Source of the DNA: Sergeia podlipaevii
Taxonomy: Eukaryota > Euglenozoa > Kinetoplastea > Trypanosomatida > Trypanosomatidae
Reading direction: 5' to 3'
DNA length: 64,000 nt
NCBI GenBank assembly: GCA_030849805.1
Contig: JASANZ010002273.1
Location: forward strand, 1-64,000
A model generated the notes under the pieces. The model saw nothing but the letters and a program-made list of their open reading frames with translations, was not told where the DNA came from and searched no databases. Of this stretch, positions 30,808 to 44,800 are shown piece after piece. How positions within the stretch are numbered: the stretch's first letter is position 1; every line of letters starts with the position of its first letter. Made by a program: the position numbers and the translations under genes.

Positions 30808-31556
30808 AGTGTGGGGGAGGGGGACTTCGAGCGAGGGAGAGAGAAGGAGATGGCGAAGGAGGGAGATGTGTTTTGTTTTTTCATTCCCCTTTTTTCTCCA
30901 AGGATAGCCTTTTCTTTTATCATGTGTCTTCCTCTTTATCTTTTAAGTGGGTTGCGCTTATTTATTGCGATTTTTGTCAAGTGAGCTTCTATTGTGTCCT
31001 TTTCGCTCACACTCTTAGATACACATGAAAAAAATAAATAAACTTTTACTTCTAGTGCTTGCTGTGTACTGTGCATAAGCCTTAACACATACACCGGTTT
31101 ATGCATGTCTGTTGTATGTTTCTTCATAATATGGAACACTTTTTTTTTTTTTTTCTTCTTCACCACTTTCTTTCCACCCCCCCCTTTATTTATATATATA
31201 TTGATACATGTGTGGTTGTGTGTACTGCTCTGCAATGCAAGTACGTTTTTAAAGCAAGGAAAAAAAGAAAAAAAAACACACACACAACAAAATAGAGAGA
31301 ATATCAACAACAGCGAGGAAACTGGTGTCCTACACCTACACATAGCCTCTTTACTCCACATCATACTTACTCTGATTTCTTTTTTCTTTTTCTTTTCTTT
31401 CTACGCGGATATAGTCAAGCCATCTTGACAGAAAGAAGGAGAAAGAAAGCAGAGAGAATACACAAGCAATCAAAGAGAGAGTGAGAGAGAAGCTTCACGT
31501 TTCACAGACTTATTATTATTATTATTATTTTTCCTCCTTCTCTTCTTTATTTAGTG
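30808..31556 (+). other. Short spacer between the two small membrane protein genes
   Basis: No gene seen. It holds T-runs (31140-31154), a C-run at 31181-31187, an A-rich stretch near 31258-31280 and a TTA trinucleotide tract at 31511-31529 that leads into the pyrimidine tract before the next ORF. Confidence 0.6.
31530..31554 (+). promoter_or_regulatory. Possible spliced-leader acceptor immediately before an ATG
   Basis: A pyrimidine tract (T5-CCTCCTTCTCTTCTTT) is followed by ATTTAG with AG at 31553-31554, and the ORF start is at 31557. Use of this site would leave only two nucleotides between the spliced leader and the ATG. An alternative tract at about 31378-31403 with AG at 31413-31414 would give a UTR of about 142 nt. 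Confidence 0.4.
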
Positions 31557-31817
31557 ATGAGCGGCATTCGTGTTGCGGTCTTTAGCAAATATTTTGCTGC
31601 TGGTGCACTGTGCAGCGTTGCAATTTGCGCCCGGCATTGCTCATACCTCATTACAGCGAGCTCAGTCGATGTGCAAGAGCGCTTTGCTAGCATTGGCCGT
31701 TATGCTGCGGCTGCTGGTGCACTTGAGGAGTACGTAGAGTCAAGTGGGATCTCTATTCGTAAGCTGACACGGGAAACGTTGAAGAATAAGGTTAAGGAGC
31801 AACGTGCGATAGAGTAG
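31557..31817 (+). CDS. Small single-TM protein (tandem-pair member 2)
   Basis: 86 residues from the ATG at 31557; a GTG one codon earlier is not a likely start. A hydrophobic Ala/Cys-rich helix lies at about 12-33, after only a short basic N-terminus, so the protein resembles the previous gene without its presequence. The rest is a charged, probably helical tail ending in Lys/Arg/Glu. Residues 9-30 show the same F-x-K-Y-x3-G-A-x9-H-C-x-Y pattern as residues 29-50 of the upstream protein, with 8 of 22 positions identical and no gap. I do not recognise the family. The gene is real rather than chance because it has the typical G/C-ending third positions, a pyrimidine tract just upstream, and similarity to its neighbour. 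Confidence 0.7.
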   Translation: MSGIRVAVFSKYFAAGALCSVAICARHCSYLITASSVDVQERFASIGRYAAAAGALEEYVESSGISIRKLTRETLKNKVKEQRAIE

Positions 31818-32551
31818 CAGGGAATTACTAGTGGAATATCTGAACGCTACTCTCCTTCTCTTTCTCTCTCCCTCTCCCCGTATATATCTGTCCTGCTATC
31901 TCCCCCCCCTCTTAATATACTCTAAACTGGGAGAGCAGAGTATGTAGTTGGACAGAGCCAGATAGAGAGAGGGAAGGAAAAGAGGGAGGAGGATGACACG
32001 CCACTACTCTTTATTCTATATATGTACCTGCAGCTTAGTAGGAATTGTTATTTTATTATTATTATTATTATATCTCACTTTCTTTGCTCACAATTTGGGA
32101 CTTCAATTCTAAAAGCAACAACAACAACAAATGGTCAACTAACAGCACATGCAAGTGTCTAGAAGGACAGGTGCAATACTGCCTCCCTTTTACGGTAGCT
32201 TGCACTCTCTCCCTCACACACACACGTGAGTAGCGTGTGATGTATGAATAGCTTAAAAAAAAAAAAGAAAATTGTACTGTAGGTACCTGAAAGGGTTAGC
32301 AGACATTTTTTTTTTTACTGCTACTACTACTACTACTATTACGATCTTTTCTTTTTTTTTAAATCATTGTCATTTTTTGAAGAAATTATATATGCACGTA
32401 AGTCCTATATTATTTTGAAGAAGAAGCTAGTACAAAATAAAAATATATATACATCAGAAAACACCGTAGGTAAGTATTTACTTTTGCTCTTGTCATTGCT
32501 CTTTCCTCTCACATATATATATTACACATTATTCCGCGCAAGTTTCTCCTC

Positions 32552-32576
32552 CTATATATATATATATATATATATA
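32552..32576. repeat. (TA)n microsatellite
   Basis: About twelve uninterrupted TA units. Confidence 0.85.
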
Positions 32577-33108
32577 AAAGGAAGAGAGGTGGGTAAACTT
32601 AGCTTTAGTTCTCTTCCTTTTTTTTTCTCCATTTCTTTTTATCATTTATTCATTATTATATTCATTATTATTATTATTATTATTAGCGCTTACCACCGCT
32701 TTTTTTTTTTCCATCTTCAGTATAAAGAAGGAATAGAGCAACCGCGAGGAAGCTTGCACAAAGGAGGACACCAAAAAAGAGAGAGAGAACAACAATAACC
32801 AAAAAAAAAAAAATACATTTCGAGTGTACCTGAGTTTTTTAAGTGAATAGACACACACACACACAAAAAAAAAAATCATAAGCAGCACTTCCCTGCAAGC
32901 AGTGAACGAGAGAGAGAGAGAGAGACACGCTCGACAGAATACATTTCAAAAAAAAAAAAAAAAGAAACCGCTCTATCTTCTTTTCCCTTTTTTTTGCGTT
33001 TGTGTTCTGTTTATTTTTTTTTTTTACTGATTTTTTTTTTTTTTCTAGTTGATCATATACTTTTGTGAAAGACTGTGAGAGGGAGAGTCACATACACACA
33101 TACCAGCA

Positions 33109-33134
33109 TATTTTTTTTTTCTCTCTACAAAAAG
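33109..33134 (+). promoter_or_regulatory. Predicted spliced-leader acceptor for the giant TOR-like gene
   Basis: A T-run of about 10 plus CTCTCTAC is followed by AAAAAG with AG at 33133-33134. The 5'UTR would be about 102 nt before the ATG at 33237. Confidence 0.45.
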
Positions 33135-33236
33135 GAATCACACAAACGAGGGAAACAACAATATCAGCAAAAGAGAGAAGAAGAAAAAAAAGAACAATAG
33201 TCGAATATCAGTATCAACGACGCTAACACTTTCACG

Positions 33237-36200
33237 ATGGCGGAGCGTCTTGAAGCGATTGCAAGACATTACTTTCGTGTCGATGAGGACACCGCACTGC
33301 CCATTGGCGGGAGCAGCACTCCCGCCTCAGCAGAAATGGGCTCCTCCTTCGCAAGCATGACTAATTTCTCCCAGCGTAACGTGCTAGCGAAGCAGCACAG
33401 AGCACACGTAAAAATAAGAGGCTCACGACCATGGGGAGTCACTGCCGAGACCTCTCGCAACGATATGAACAATAGTACAAGCAGCAGCAACAGCAGTTTC
33501 AATAGGTGCTCTAGTAGAAGCAGCAGTACCAGTGCACACTCGTCCACTGTAGCATCCCCCCTTATACTCCCTCCTTCCGCAGCGAGTGCGTCCACGCTGA
33601 ACCAAGACTCACCCTTGCACTCGAGCAAGGGAAGGTTGGCCTTATCACGTCAGAACACTGATACTCCCGCAGGTGCCGCACATCATACTAAGGGGAGCAC
33701 ACTGAGCCCGCAACAGCAGCAGGAGCGACTTGAAAGGCATAGAAGTGATGCGCAACGTGATGCCACACTGAGTACTCATGTGTCCCCATCGGGATGCTCC
33801 TCTGCCGCTAGGCACGAATATTGGAAAGACATGAAGTATGCAGAGAGGATGGCGAAGGGCGATGAAACGTATGTTCTAAGAGAGAAGCGTGGAGCTACTA
33901 CTGCTACTAGTAATGGCGGTGCGGCTGCCTTTGACACACGCAGTGGGGGCCCGAGAGAGCGTATGAGCACCATCACCCCCACTACTGCAAGCAGGCTCTC
34001 TAGCAGCAAGAAGGCCCACTATCACAAGGACATCAATCATACCAATACATCTAGCAGCAAGGGAGGCGGTGGTGGCGCTGGTACTGCTGATGCGTCAGAC
34101 GCAGAGGGGGAGGAGGAGGACGATGAGTTTTTCCTTCCACCGCTGCTGCAGTACGCATCGGACCGGGCAACACTGGAGCTGGCAGCCGCGACACGATCGT
34201 TTCAACGTTCTGCAGAGCAGTCAGCGGACACCATCAGTACGGCAGCTGCAGCAGCAGACGGTATAAGTGGTGCTGGTTTTGTTAAAAGAGATGACAACGG
34301 CGGTAGCAGGAATAATGCCGATGACATTGGTGGAGTGCAACAACAACGACAGGGAGGTCGCTCTGCAGGCTTCTCTCTAGCCCATTCAAAGTCGGGTGAA
34401 GGGGAGAAGGCCGATCGTGCAGGTCTGGCAACCGCCAAAGATGGCGTCATGCGTGTTCGCTATGAGCAAGGCATTACTCTCACTGAAGATGCTGTTCTTA
34501 ATAGTCGCTTGAGTGCGTATATGGGAATGGTACCTGTGGTGGTGGTCCCCCAACAGCAACAGCAGCAAGCACGAACTCCAGGTGAGGTCGACAGTGACCC
34601 TCAACGCGTGTCCACGGTTGCTTCTCCCATTTCATTTACTAGTGGTGGCGGTGGTGGTGACTATGGCGACACTATAGTTAGTCTGAACACCGCGAGCAGC
34701 AGCAGCTCCGCCGTGCACACCGCCACGGCCGCGTCCTTTGCTTCAAGCAATCGGGCCGGTCCTACTGGGATACCGCCAAGCGGTGGCATGACAGTGAGTA
34801 CCTCGCTGCACTACTTGAAGCTGGCTAACGGGCCCGGTGTAGTTGATACGACCGTGCGCAACGTGTTTGAGAGAGGCGAAAGCAGCCCGTACTTGGCAGC
34901 TTTTCTTGCCTCCTCTACCGCTGTCCAGCAGGCACTGGCTGAGGCTGAGGCACAACTCTTTTTCTCTCAGAGTCCTCAGCTTGCAGTGCCACGCGCATCG
35001 CCATTGTCGAGTCGATACGGCGCGGGGTCTTCAATCGAGACAGCTCCCTACAATGCCAATATCCTCCTCGCCGGCGGCGGCGGAGGCAAGGCCAATGGGA
35101 TGACTTCAGAATCGACCACGACTACAGCAGCAGCAGCAACAGCAACCACAGCGGCTGTAATGCATGGCGCTCCTTATGTCTTTGCCAACTATGCCCAGGC
35201 ACCTCTGCATCACGCAAGTGCATCCTTCATCCGGCTTCCACGACGATATCAGAAGGGCCTGGATGCGATTGCTACCCTTGTGGTAGCGGAGAATCAACAG
35301 ATGGCACTGCTGGATACTTCAGAGCCAGTCTCGTCTTCACCAGGTGGTGGTAGCGGTGGTCAGGCCGCCCTCCCTTCTGCTTTCAACGCTATGCTCATGG
35401 ACAACAACTCAATGCACGCAGCTACAGGGGGTTTTGCCACCGCTCCTAGCGTTTTTGACTTGCAGTCAGCACGAAGATGGGACATGAAGGCTGAGAGTGG
35501 CACTCTCTTCTTTAATTCTCATCCACTTGCCCCAGCGGAAGGTGTATCGCCGTGGCTTGGGGCCGAGCCGTATCAACGCGAATGCAGCGTGTCTTTGCAG
35601 AGCGCTGGAGCAGCAACAGCGGCAGCGGGGTCTTCACACTCGAATATGTATCCAAGCCCACGGTCTGGCATGCATGCGGCGGGGAAGCCAGGCATGTTCG
35701 GCCTCCCTTTGCTTTCCGCTTCTACGTCTGGCGCTATGGGTGGCGCTTTCAAGCTCTCAGGCGGTGGTGGCGGCCTCAGTGCTTCGATCAGTGCGGCCAC
35801 AGCAGCAGCAGGGGCAGCAAACGCAGCGTCCGCGGCCGGTGTGCCACTCTCCACGGTAGTGCCGGTGCTTCGTGTGTTCAACCACCTTGTTCAGACTCTC
35901 GTGCGTCGTGGAGAGCGGGAGGTGGCACTGCACGTTATCATGGCCACCTCGCCATGGCGGTTTACCGCTTCTGACTCTACTCGCCTTATGGTGTGCTTCA
36001 ATCACATCCGCTCCTGCCTTCCTTCACGTCACATGACCACCGTCACGCTCGCACTGGAGGCGTGGGGCTTACTGCACTCTACCACCCCTGCGGCACTGCC
36101 AATGGAGCGCACCCGCATTGCGGGCCAGCTTCTGTCTGACGCGCTCAACTACTTGCGTAACGGGGGTACCTTTGCTGAGTTTACTACTGGGCTCACCGTG

Positions 36201-38828
36201 ATACGGCATGCCTGTGCGTGGCGAGCGACGCATTACCAAGCGCTTCTGGAGGAGCGACTGCCTGGGCTGCTGACTGCGGTGTGGTCTGTGCTGCTTCTTC
36301 TGCGTACAAACCGACGTGGGCTGATGCGTCTGCGTGAGTTGGCTGCTGCCGCTCTTGAAGATCTCTTCATTGTTGCCCTGGAGGGTTCTCACTTCTCTCT
36401 AGCACAGAACATCGTTGCACACGCAGTCAACACCATGTTACTGAGACAGCAGGAGAACCAAGCAGCCTACAAGCGAAGGCAGCTGGAAGAGCATGAGGTG
36501 TCCGAGACGACAATCTCTTTAAGCACTTCGGTGCCTACCCTTGCGCAGCAGCAGCATCATGGCCCTAATACATCACCGTTTAGTGTTTCACTCTCTGTGG
36601 CTGGGGATTCTCATCTTCCTCTCTCGCCTCCGCCGCAGCTGCACCCGCACGTCTTCAGCAGGCTAGAAACTACTGGTGGAGCTGGCAGTCTATCGCTCTT
36701 CACTGGCGTGGGAGCAGCGGCTGCGTCGGCCCCGCCAGCAGGCTCCACCACGCGCCGTCCCACCATCGCAGCGGCAGATGCAGGTATAAGAGACAACTCT
36801 CCAGCACCACGCACAGAGGCGCAACCACGGCAGCAGCAGTCTTCTTCGCATGGCCAAAGGGTGGAGACAGCGAGGAGACGGCCAAAGTCAACGAGCATGT
36901 GGCGCACTCTGAAGGAAACACTGAAGAGCCTAACTGGCAAGCGGTTCACGCGGAGCACCTCCCAGCAGCAGCAACAGCAGCATCAGCCACCGCGCGCACC
37001 ACGTTCGTTTTCTTCTCCACCTCACATCACACTGCCTATTGCTTTTTTTGGGCGAACTGGAGAAGAGCTAATATCCACTGCAACAGCGACGGTAACTGCG
37101 GGCACTTCTCCAGGAGGCACTTCTGTCGATGTGCTGTCACCTGTGAGTCCTCTGCTTCCGGTCCCACACCCACCCGTGCAGTGGCATCATCTATTGCGTG
37201 ATGGTGCAGATACGCCTTCAGCAGCTGATGGCATAGGGACCACATCCGCATTCGCAGCAGCCACCTCGGCCAACTTGTTTGACACCTCCAGTCAGTTTGT
37301 CGGGATGCAGCACGGACACAATAACGTTTCCTACCCCAGTCCTCGCAGCTTTACTCATCACTCGCTGCACAGCGCTCATCACAAAAAGCAGCTTCTTATG
37401 GTGGACGGAGAGTGGCGCTGGAGGATGACGGATTGTCATTCTGCACAGAGCGTGCCACACGTACTGAGGCAGCTGCCTCTGCCGCCTGACGCAGATGCCG
37501 TCGTGCTCGCAGGGACACTGACTATTGGCGCCTTCCTATGTGCGTGGCGGGCCGTTGGCAAAGGGCGATGGTCGCTCTCAGCAACAGGTTACTGCTCGAT
37601 GCTGGAGAAACAAAGAGAAGCGGCTATGAGGGGTAGCGGTGCTGCCACTCGCCTCAGGACCAGCATCACAAGCATGCTCAGCTGTCCCAGCGGCGACAAC
37701 GCCACGACAGTCCCCCACATCCGCAGCAGGGACATGACAGGCATGACGGGTGGCGGCAGCGGCGTCCAGGACTCTGCCTCTGGGGTTATGACAGCGGTTC
37801 CTAGCAAGATCTCCGTTGACGTCAACAGCAGCGCAAACGGTGGCTCCATCGCGATCTCGGCAACAGACAGCGTGACCGCGCAGGTACGGTCGCCACACTT
37901 GCAGCAACATCCGCCGCCGCCGCAGCAACAGAGGTTCCAAGATGACTTCCCCACTCTGGTAGCGTCAGAGGCTTTTGCTATGGAGCCTCTCAAGTTGCTC
38001 TCTGACGACGACCCGATGACACTTCACATACGAAGTGCACAGTGTCTAGCCACGGTTGCGACCAGCAAGACACGCTCGACCTACGCTACCACCACCGCCA
38101 ACTCGGCACAAGCGCCATTCGGCCTGGGCGGTAGCTCTGTAGGCATGCGATCAAACACAAATGTCGTGTGGCGCTCGAAGGAACGACAGCAACAGCGCTG
38201 TGAAGGCAGGACCGCTGCCGCTGCGTCGTCCATGGGGTTCACTGCCGCGGGAACAAGAGGCGGAGAGAAGAAGGAGGAGGAGGAGGCAGAAGAGGATGGG
38301 GCGACGGCGGAGTTGGACCCGGAGTGGCGCAGTTTGCGCAACGAGTGCACGAATGCATATCTCCCGCAATACGGTCATTTTGTGTCCGCACATCTCGCAG
38401 AGAACGACAGAAGGCGTAGGCTGCTGGCGGAGAGGGACAAGAGGAAGAAGAATCCATCGCCGCCACAGAAGGAGGCACGCCAGAAGCGAGGAGTAGAGCA
38501 GCATGTACAACCGCAACCTCTTCACAGTCCGAGCAGTAACCTCTATAGTTCAATGCCGTTGCAGCCAGGTAGCGCCGTCGTTGCACAGGTCAGCAGTGGG
38601 AGTGGACAGGTGCCTGGTGCTTTCTCTACAGAGCCCAGTCACCTCTCTTCTCCGACTGCGACATCAATGAGCTTGCTGAAAGCCGTGCCGCCAACAGCAG
38701 CAGCAACAGGGGCGGGGTTTGGTACTGATGCCTCATCTATCCCGCTTTCCGAAGCAGCAGTGAGTGTCGCATCGCATGGCGCCCACGTGCGTCTGCCACC
38801 CGCACTCATGCAGAAGCATCTACAGCAG

Positions 38829-38859
<31 letters not shown>

Positions 38860-41800
38860 CTGATGTCGCGCCACTAACACCCTACTTGGAGTACTTTTTG
38901 CCTCCACACATCGCAAGTACGATTGCACGCTTGTGCCTTCAGGCCAGTGACACATCTTCTTCAAGCAGCATTAGCAGCAACAACAACAACAATGATGATG
39001 ATGCCGGCGGTGGTGGTGGTTGCGGCGGCACCACCACGACAACAACAGCAACAACAACAGCAGCGGCAGCAGCAGCAGCGGGGGCTACCACCGGTCTTAC
39101 TTCTGGTGATTTCACCACGGTGACTGCTGCGGCCACGTTGCCGGTGCCATCACAGGGGACGGCCAGTAGGGAGATGTGCTGGAGTGCCGAAACACGCGTC
39201 GCAGCTGAGCGAGTTCTTCCGTTGCTAGGCCAGCACTTCGGCTCACACTTGTCACTGGAGCTGATCGGTACTATTGTGAGAGTTTTGACTAATCACGCAA
39301 TTGCGTGGCTCAAGCGTCGCCAGAACCGGCGAGTGGGGGGCGACAATGCCGGGGACGACAAGTTCTGCTGCGCTTGTGGGCCCATCGAGGATTCCTATAT
39401 GTACAGCAACAGCAGCGGTGGCAGCAGCGATGCTATTGGAGGCGAGCTGCTCACGGCGTGTCTTTTCACGTCATCGATTGCCGCCATTCATCCAAACATT
39501 TTTGAACGAGTCGTGACGCGACAGCTGGCGCCAGTGCTTTATCACGCTCTTCTTCATCAGTCACCGACCTACGCCCGCAGTGCGTTTCCATCGCTTGCGC
39601 TCCTCGTACACAATCTACCGAGCACTCCCTGTGCCGCGCGGCTGGCTCCGATGGTGGAACGTTTGTGCCAGGTCGCCTTACAAGCTCCCTTCTCGGTAGA
39701 GCTGACCGTCTCCGCTGCGCAGATATGCAGCGTGTATACATCGCTCTGTGAGATGACTCAGCAGCTCATGATACGACGCGTGACGGACGTGCTCGCGGTT
39801 GCTGGGGTGGCTTCTAGCGCACATCAGCAGCAGCAGCAGCAGCAGCTTGCGGGTGCTGTAGGTCATCGCACAAATATATTTGATCTGCACTATCAGGAAG
39901 GGGTAGACCGCAACGGACGTCACGAGGGCAGCAACATGCACAAGGATGGGGCTGCAGTTGCTGCACAGCGAGGGAGCAGCAGCAGCGGCAGCAGTAGCAG
40001 CGATCCTTTTGCGAAGGATGATGCCGCTGCGGTACACAAGAAACGCCTGTGCTTTCAAGTACTTCGTCTGTTCCCGATTGTCTGGGGCGGCACCGCGTCC
40101 ATATTTTTGCGTGTCTGCACGCCATATTTTAATCACCGTGACCAGCTGCTGCGCCGTGACTGCGTCGATACGTGTGTGCGACTGCTTCTTTGTGACTGCT
40201 TCTACACAGTGCTTGCGACTGAGGAATGTTTCTGCAATGAGACCGGCAGTGCACACCGACATCGCGCTAATTGTCATCACCAACATCACCATCACTATTC
40301 AAATCATGGGAGGGGCACGAGGTCAACTTCCGCTTACGGCGCACCAGGCAGAAAGATAGTGACACTTACCACCAACTGCCATCTTGTCGACAACGCAGTG
40401 AAGGGTTTGACAAACGCTCGCCAAAGGATGAGCGGGGCAGTAGATCTTAGCAGCCCTACTCCTACTCAGGTAGTGGCGGCTTCTGCGGTGGCGGCAGTGG
40501 TCGATCCATTGCGAGGCACCTCGTCATCTGCTGGGGTAGGCACAAACGTAGCCCCTTACGCTGCGTCTATGACAGTCCCGTCCGTTTCATCTCACCTATC
40601 GTATATGCCAATGATGATTGATCGCCACTCGGGCACGACACACATTAACACACTTAAGGAGGTTCTTCATCAGCTTGTGGAGGTGGCCGTGTGTGACCCT
40701 GAGCCGACGATTCGTCTTGCCGCACTTCGCTCGCTCAGTGCTGAGACTTATCAGTTTCTGTACCCGCACGAGCACGTTCTCAATGGGCTGTTCGTTGTCT
40801 TGAATGATGGACACTTATCCAACCGTCTGGAGGCGGTGCGCATATTGCGTCGACTGGCTCCGAGGAACCCTCCGATGATCTATCCCAGGCTGCGCAAGGT
40901 GCTGTTGCAGGAGCTGGAGGACTTTGCGGGAGGCACGAGTGCGCAGCTTCGGCGACGGCGTGAGGCGGCCGCGGCTGCCTCTTCATCCGTAACAGGTGGA
41001 GGAGCGATGGCAACCACCACCACATCTTCACGAGGAGCTCGATGGCGTTTGCCACACTATGGGGATAGCTTAGCAGCGGCTGCGGGTGGTGGTGGTGGTG
41101 GCGGCGGTCTTCAAAGCAGCATGTACGGGACTACACTCACTGCGAACGTGTTTGCTCCCTTTATGGCAGCACGGCCCTTGGATGTCTTGGAGAGGAACTA
41201 CGCAATGCTTGACGATCGCGGCAACGTGCAGTCACTGCAGCAGGGCATGGGACTGGGGATCTTGCCGAGCGCGGAGTCTAGCGTACAGCACCATCGACAT
41301 CATCATTACCACCACGTTGGCAGCGCAGCCGTCACCACGGTAGGCGCGCCAGCAGGAGTAGCGGTGGGCAATGGCAGTGCCAACTCTCATTGTCTCGAGG
41401 CATCCATCGATGGCACAGCCTCTGGCGTTGTGCAGCCAGAGCAGCTATGCATTCTTATTGAGCTTACACGTGCCCTGTCTCACTCTACCCCACTCTATCT
41501 TCGTCAATTGCTTCTCTTGCTGGAGGACGTGCTCACCAACACTGCCTCGGGGAGAGACACTGTCATCCACGCCCTGCGTCTTCTTACGCTCATTAACGAC
41601 GACACGTTTAAGGAGGAGTGGCGACTGTTTGAACCCTTTGTGGAGATTGTTGCTCAACAACTTATCGTGCGCGATGGCGACGTGCCTCGCATGCTAAGCG
41701 TGCTCTCGGCATTGCAGAGCCTCCTTCAGTCCAGCGAGGCGACGAGTTACAGCCCAGAGAAGCTGCAAGGTATCGTGGCGACGCTACACTCCTTGTTGTA

Positions 41801-44800
41801 TCAGAAACCATCGCTTGGATCTGCCTTTTCTATCGCTACTCTACGACTGCTGGGTACCATCAGTTCCATCGAGCCTCTGCAAGCAGATGATATTCAACGC
41901 TTGCCGGCGCTGCTGCGGAAGCCAGTCCAGCAGTTCCACCTCCCGAACATATACACCTTTGTCTGTTCATCTCTTTCTTATCAGCCGCTCCGAGGGCTGC
42001 CGGCTTCGCTGCTAGCTCTCTTGGCTCCAGGGCCACACGCGCTTCGTGCCGGGGCTGATGCAGCAGGAGAGGAGCACGGCCATGAGGCTCAGCACCATCA
42101 CCAGCAGCAACAGCATGCGGAGGAGCTGGCGCTTGTGATGCGGCAGGAGATCTCCCGTTTTTCTTCCCTCACAATGGAGATTTGGCCCGATGTGGTGCTG
42201 CGCGTCCTACTGCGTACCGTCTCAGACTATCTTAATTGCACGACGAACTTCACCTCTGATGGCCTCTGTGAGTGCTTGCAGAGTATGATGAACATTGTGA
42301 AGGACAAGAACACGATCGGACGTATGGAAATGTACTTGCCGACTATTTTAAACGTTGTGGTGAGCCTTCTTGACTCCGGCAGCCGCACCTTGCATCAGCA
42401 ACAGCAACAGCAACATCGTCGGCAAAACCTACATCGAGAGCACAGGCCACAGCAGGTGCGACGGACGATTCCCTTTTCTACTTCAACTGCTGTGCGGGTG
42501 CTCATCTTACACAACTTGGCTGATCTTATCACACTTGCTGGACGTGCCATCACCCCGCTCTACCACTTGCTGCAGGTTTTTCTTCAGCAAGCCTGGAGCG
42601 AGACCCCCAGCGTGGTCAAGGCCATGTGTGGCGTACTCCAGGCGCTCTGCAAAACGGTGCCCGACCTTGCCAAGGAGGAGTGCGAGTGTTGGCTTTCCAA
42701 GCTGCTGGAACTCCTGCTCTTCTACACCACCGTGCGTATGTCAAAGGGGAGTGGAAAGCAGCGTGTGGTCGCTGCGGCAGCTGCAGCTTTGTTAGCTGCC
42801 AAAAGACACAAAAAGGAACCTCCTGGCGCCAATACCACATCTGTGTCATCATCGAACGCTGCTGCAGGTGTGACATCGAGCACGCCGATATCTGCATCGG
42901 TGAGTCTGCAAGCATCATTGCTGCCGTCCGTTGGCGGCGGTGCGAGCACCACGGGGTCACCTCCTCCTTCTCCCCCGCCTATGAGGAGTGTCGCTCCGGT
43001 CGCTGGCAGTATACCTACGACGAGCAGCTCTACCGTGTTCACGGCGGACGAGACGATGTCAGAGTCCCTGGGTGAGGTGTATGCGGCAGTGCTCAGTACC
43101 ATTGCCGCTTACAGACCTTTTACTTCTCAGACCGTTGCTTGCATGGTGTGCTTGAACCTTGTGCATGCCTTACGTGACACTTACGGGACAGACGTCGCGC
43201 TGGCGGCTGCAACAGCAATGCGCACGGCGGCTTTGGCGTCGTTTTCTTCTTATCCCCCTGTACGCCATCCATCATCCGGAGTACCTAGCTCGAGCCGCGA
43301 CGTTTCACCACGGCCAGAGGGTACCTCATCCCCCTTTCTGCTCAGCCGCACCACTGGCAGTACGCGACATGACATGGACGATAGTACCCTCTATGAAGCA
43401 CGCATTGTGGTCGATCTTATGGCGGACGGAGGCGAGGAGCTCTCAGCCGATGTGAATCGCACAATTACAAATGTTCTCGTGGACTACATGGCTCGCTGCG
43501 ACCTCGCCACCGCCACAACGTCTATTATCACAGCCTGCCTCAGTAGTTTAGAGCGACTGAGCATACTGCACATGGCTGCGCTGTACAGTATAGAGGCGGC
43601 GGCCGCAGCGGGCTTGCTCTACTCTACATCTCCTGAGTCGCCCACGGTGGACATGCCACTCAACAGAAGAGGCGTCCGTGACGGCTCTACAGCGGCGGCG
43701 AGAAAGCAGCACCCTCGTACGTGGACTAGTGAGGAGCGCGCGGAATTGGAAAAGCAGCTTATTTTGTATCGTCGGCAGTTTGACATTCCGTGTCGCGATG
43801 GAGAAGCGATGTGGTGCGTGAAGTCGCCGATGACACGCACGGCGCTGCATCACACGGAGCCAGGCGCAGTGCATGTGGTGCGATACTTTCCGTTTGCAGA
43901 TGCATTCACGTCATGGGAGAGCTTTGCTGAGATGGACATTCTCGCGTGCGTTTTTTTTGCCGTGGGTCGCTGCCGGCTGCCCTGTGTATCGTACTCGGTG
44001 CTGGTGTCAGAGTACTTGACGAGACGATTTGGTGAGGACAGCCAGGTGCTTGCGTTCTTCCGCTGCGCGTGCTCTGCCTCGTACAAGGCTTCGCTTATTC
44101 CCGCCACGCTCATGAACCTCGACAGGGCTACTATGATTGTAGAGATGCCCATCCATGTAACACAATTCCGAAGAAGAAGAAGTGGAAGCAACCACACAGC
44201 TGCCGATCGGGCAAAGACAAAGGCAGAAGCTTCAGAGGTGAGAGAGGACGACGGCGAAGGCGAGCATCTTCAGCAGCAACAACAGCAACAACAAAACGGC
44301 ACCATCGGCGACAGGATCGACGCTAGTGACAGTGGTGTGTACAAAAGCAAGGATAATAGTGTTTCCACACGACAGCCGCGCGCGCTGCACGGTCGTCACA
44401 TTTCCCGGGCTGATCTCGGCCCTGTTCCCTGGGCGGACACTCTGCTGCTCCCACACGACACTGCATTTTTCTTTTGCGACGAGCAGGACGAGGATGAGGA
44501 TGGCAGCAGGACAGACAACCACTCTCGAGAAGCACAATGGAGCTACGGTTATGGGACGGTGTTTGGCGATGGCATCGGTAGCCGAGGAAGCTCCGGGTGG
44601 ATGTACACGCACACCAGCTCACGTCTCATGGATGCTGCTGCTGCTTTGAGATACCGCGAGGATGCAGAAAGTAGCTACCTTGACTCCGCCCACATGCTGC
44701 TCCCGTCTTTTGCACCAGCGGCAGCGACGATGGAGGATGGCGTTGAGACACACAGCGCTCAAGGCGGGAGCAACGATGGAGGAGCAATGACGAAGATGCG

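Larger units (their letters stand above)
31818..33236 (+). other. Spacer before the giant TOR-like gene
   Basis: No gene seen. It contains TTA tracts (32050-32070 and 32663-32686), a TA microsatellite (32552-32576), CA/AC runs near 32850-32867, a GA run near 32909-32923, A-runs and T-runs. The frame 32367-32798 is a low-complexity string over these repeats and is rejected. Confidence 0.6.

Noticed and set aside
30920..31370. Possible - strand gene of 142 codons between the small membrane proteins
   Set aside because: Translation is Lys-, Phe- and Cys-rich low complexity over T-runs and A-runs; strand is opposite to all other genes.
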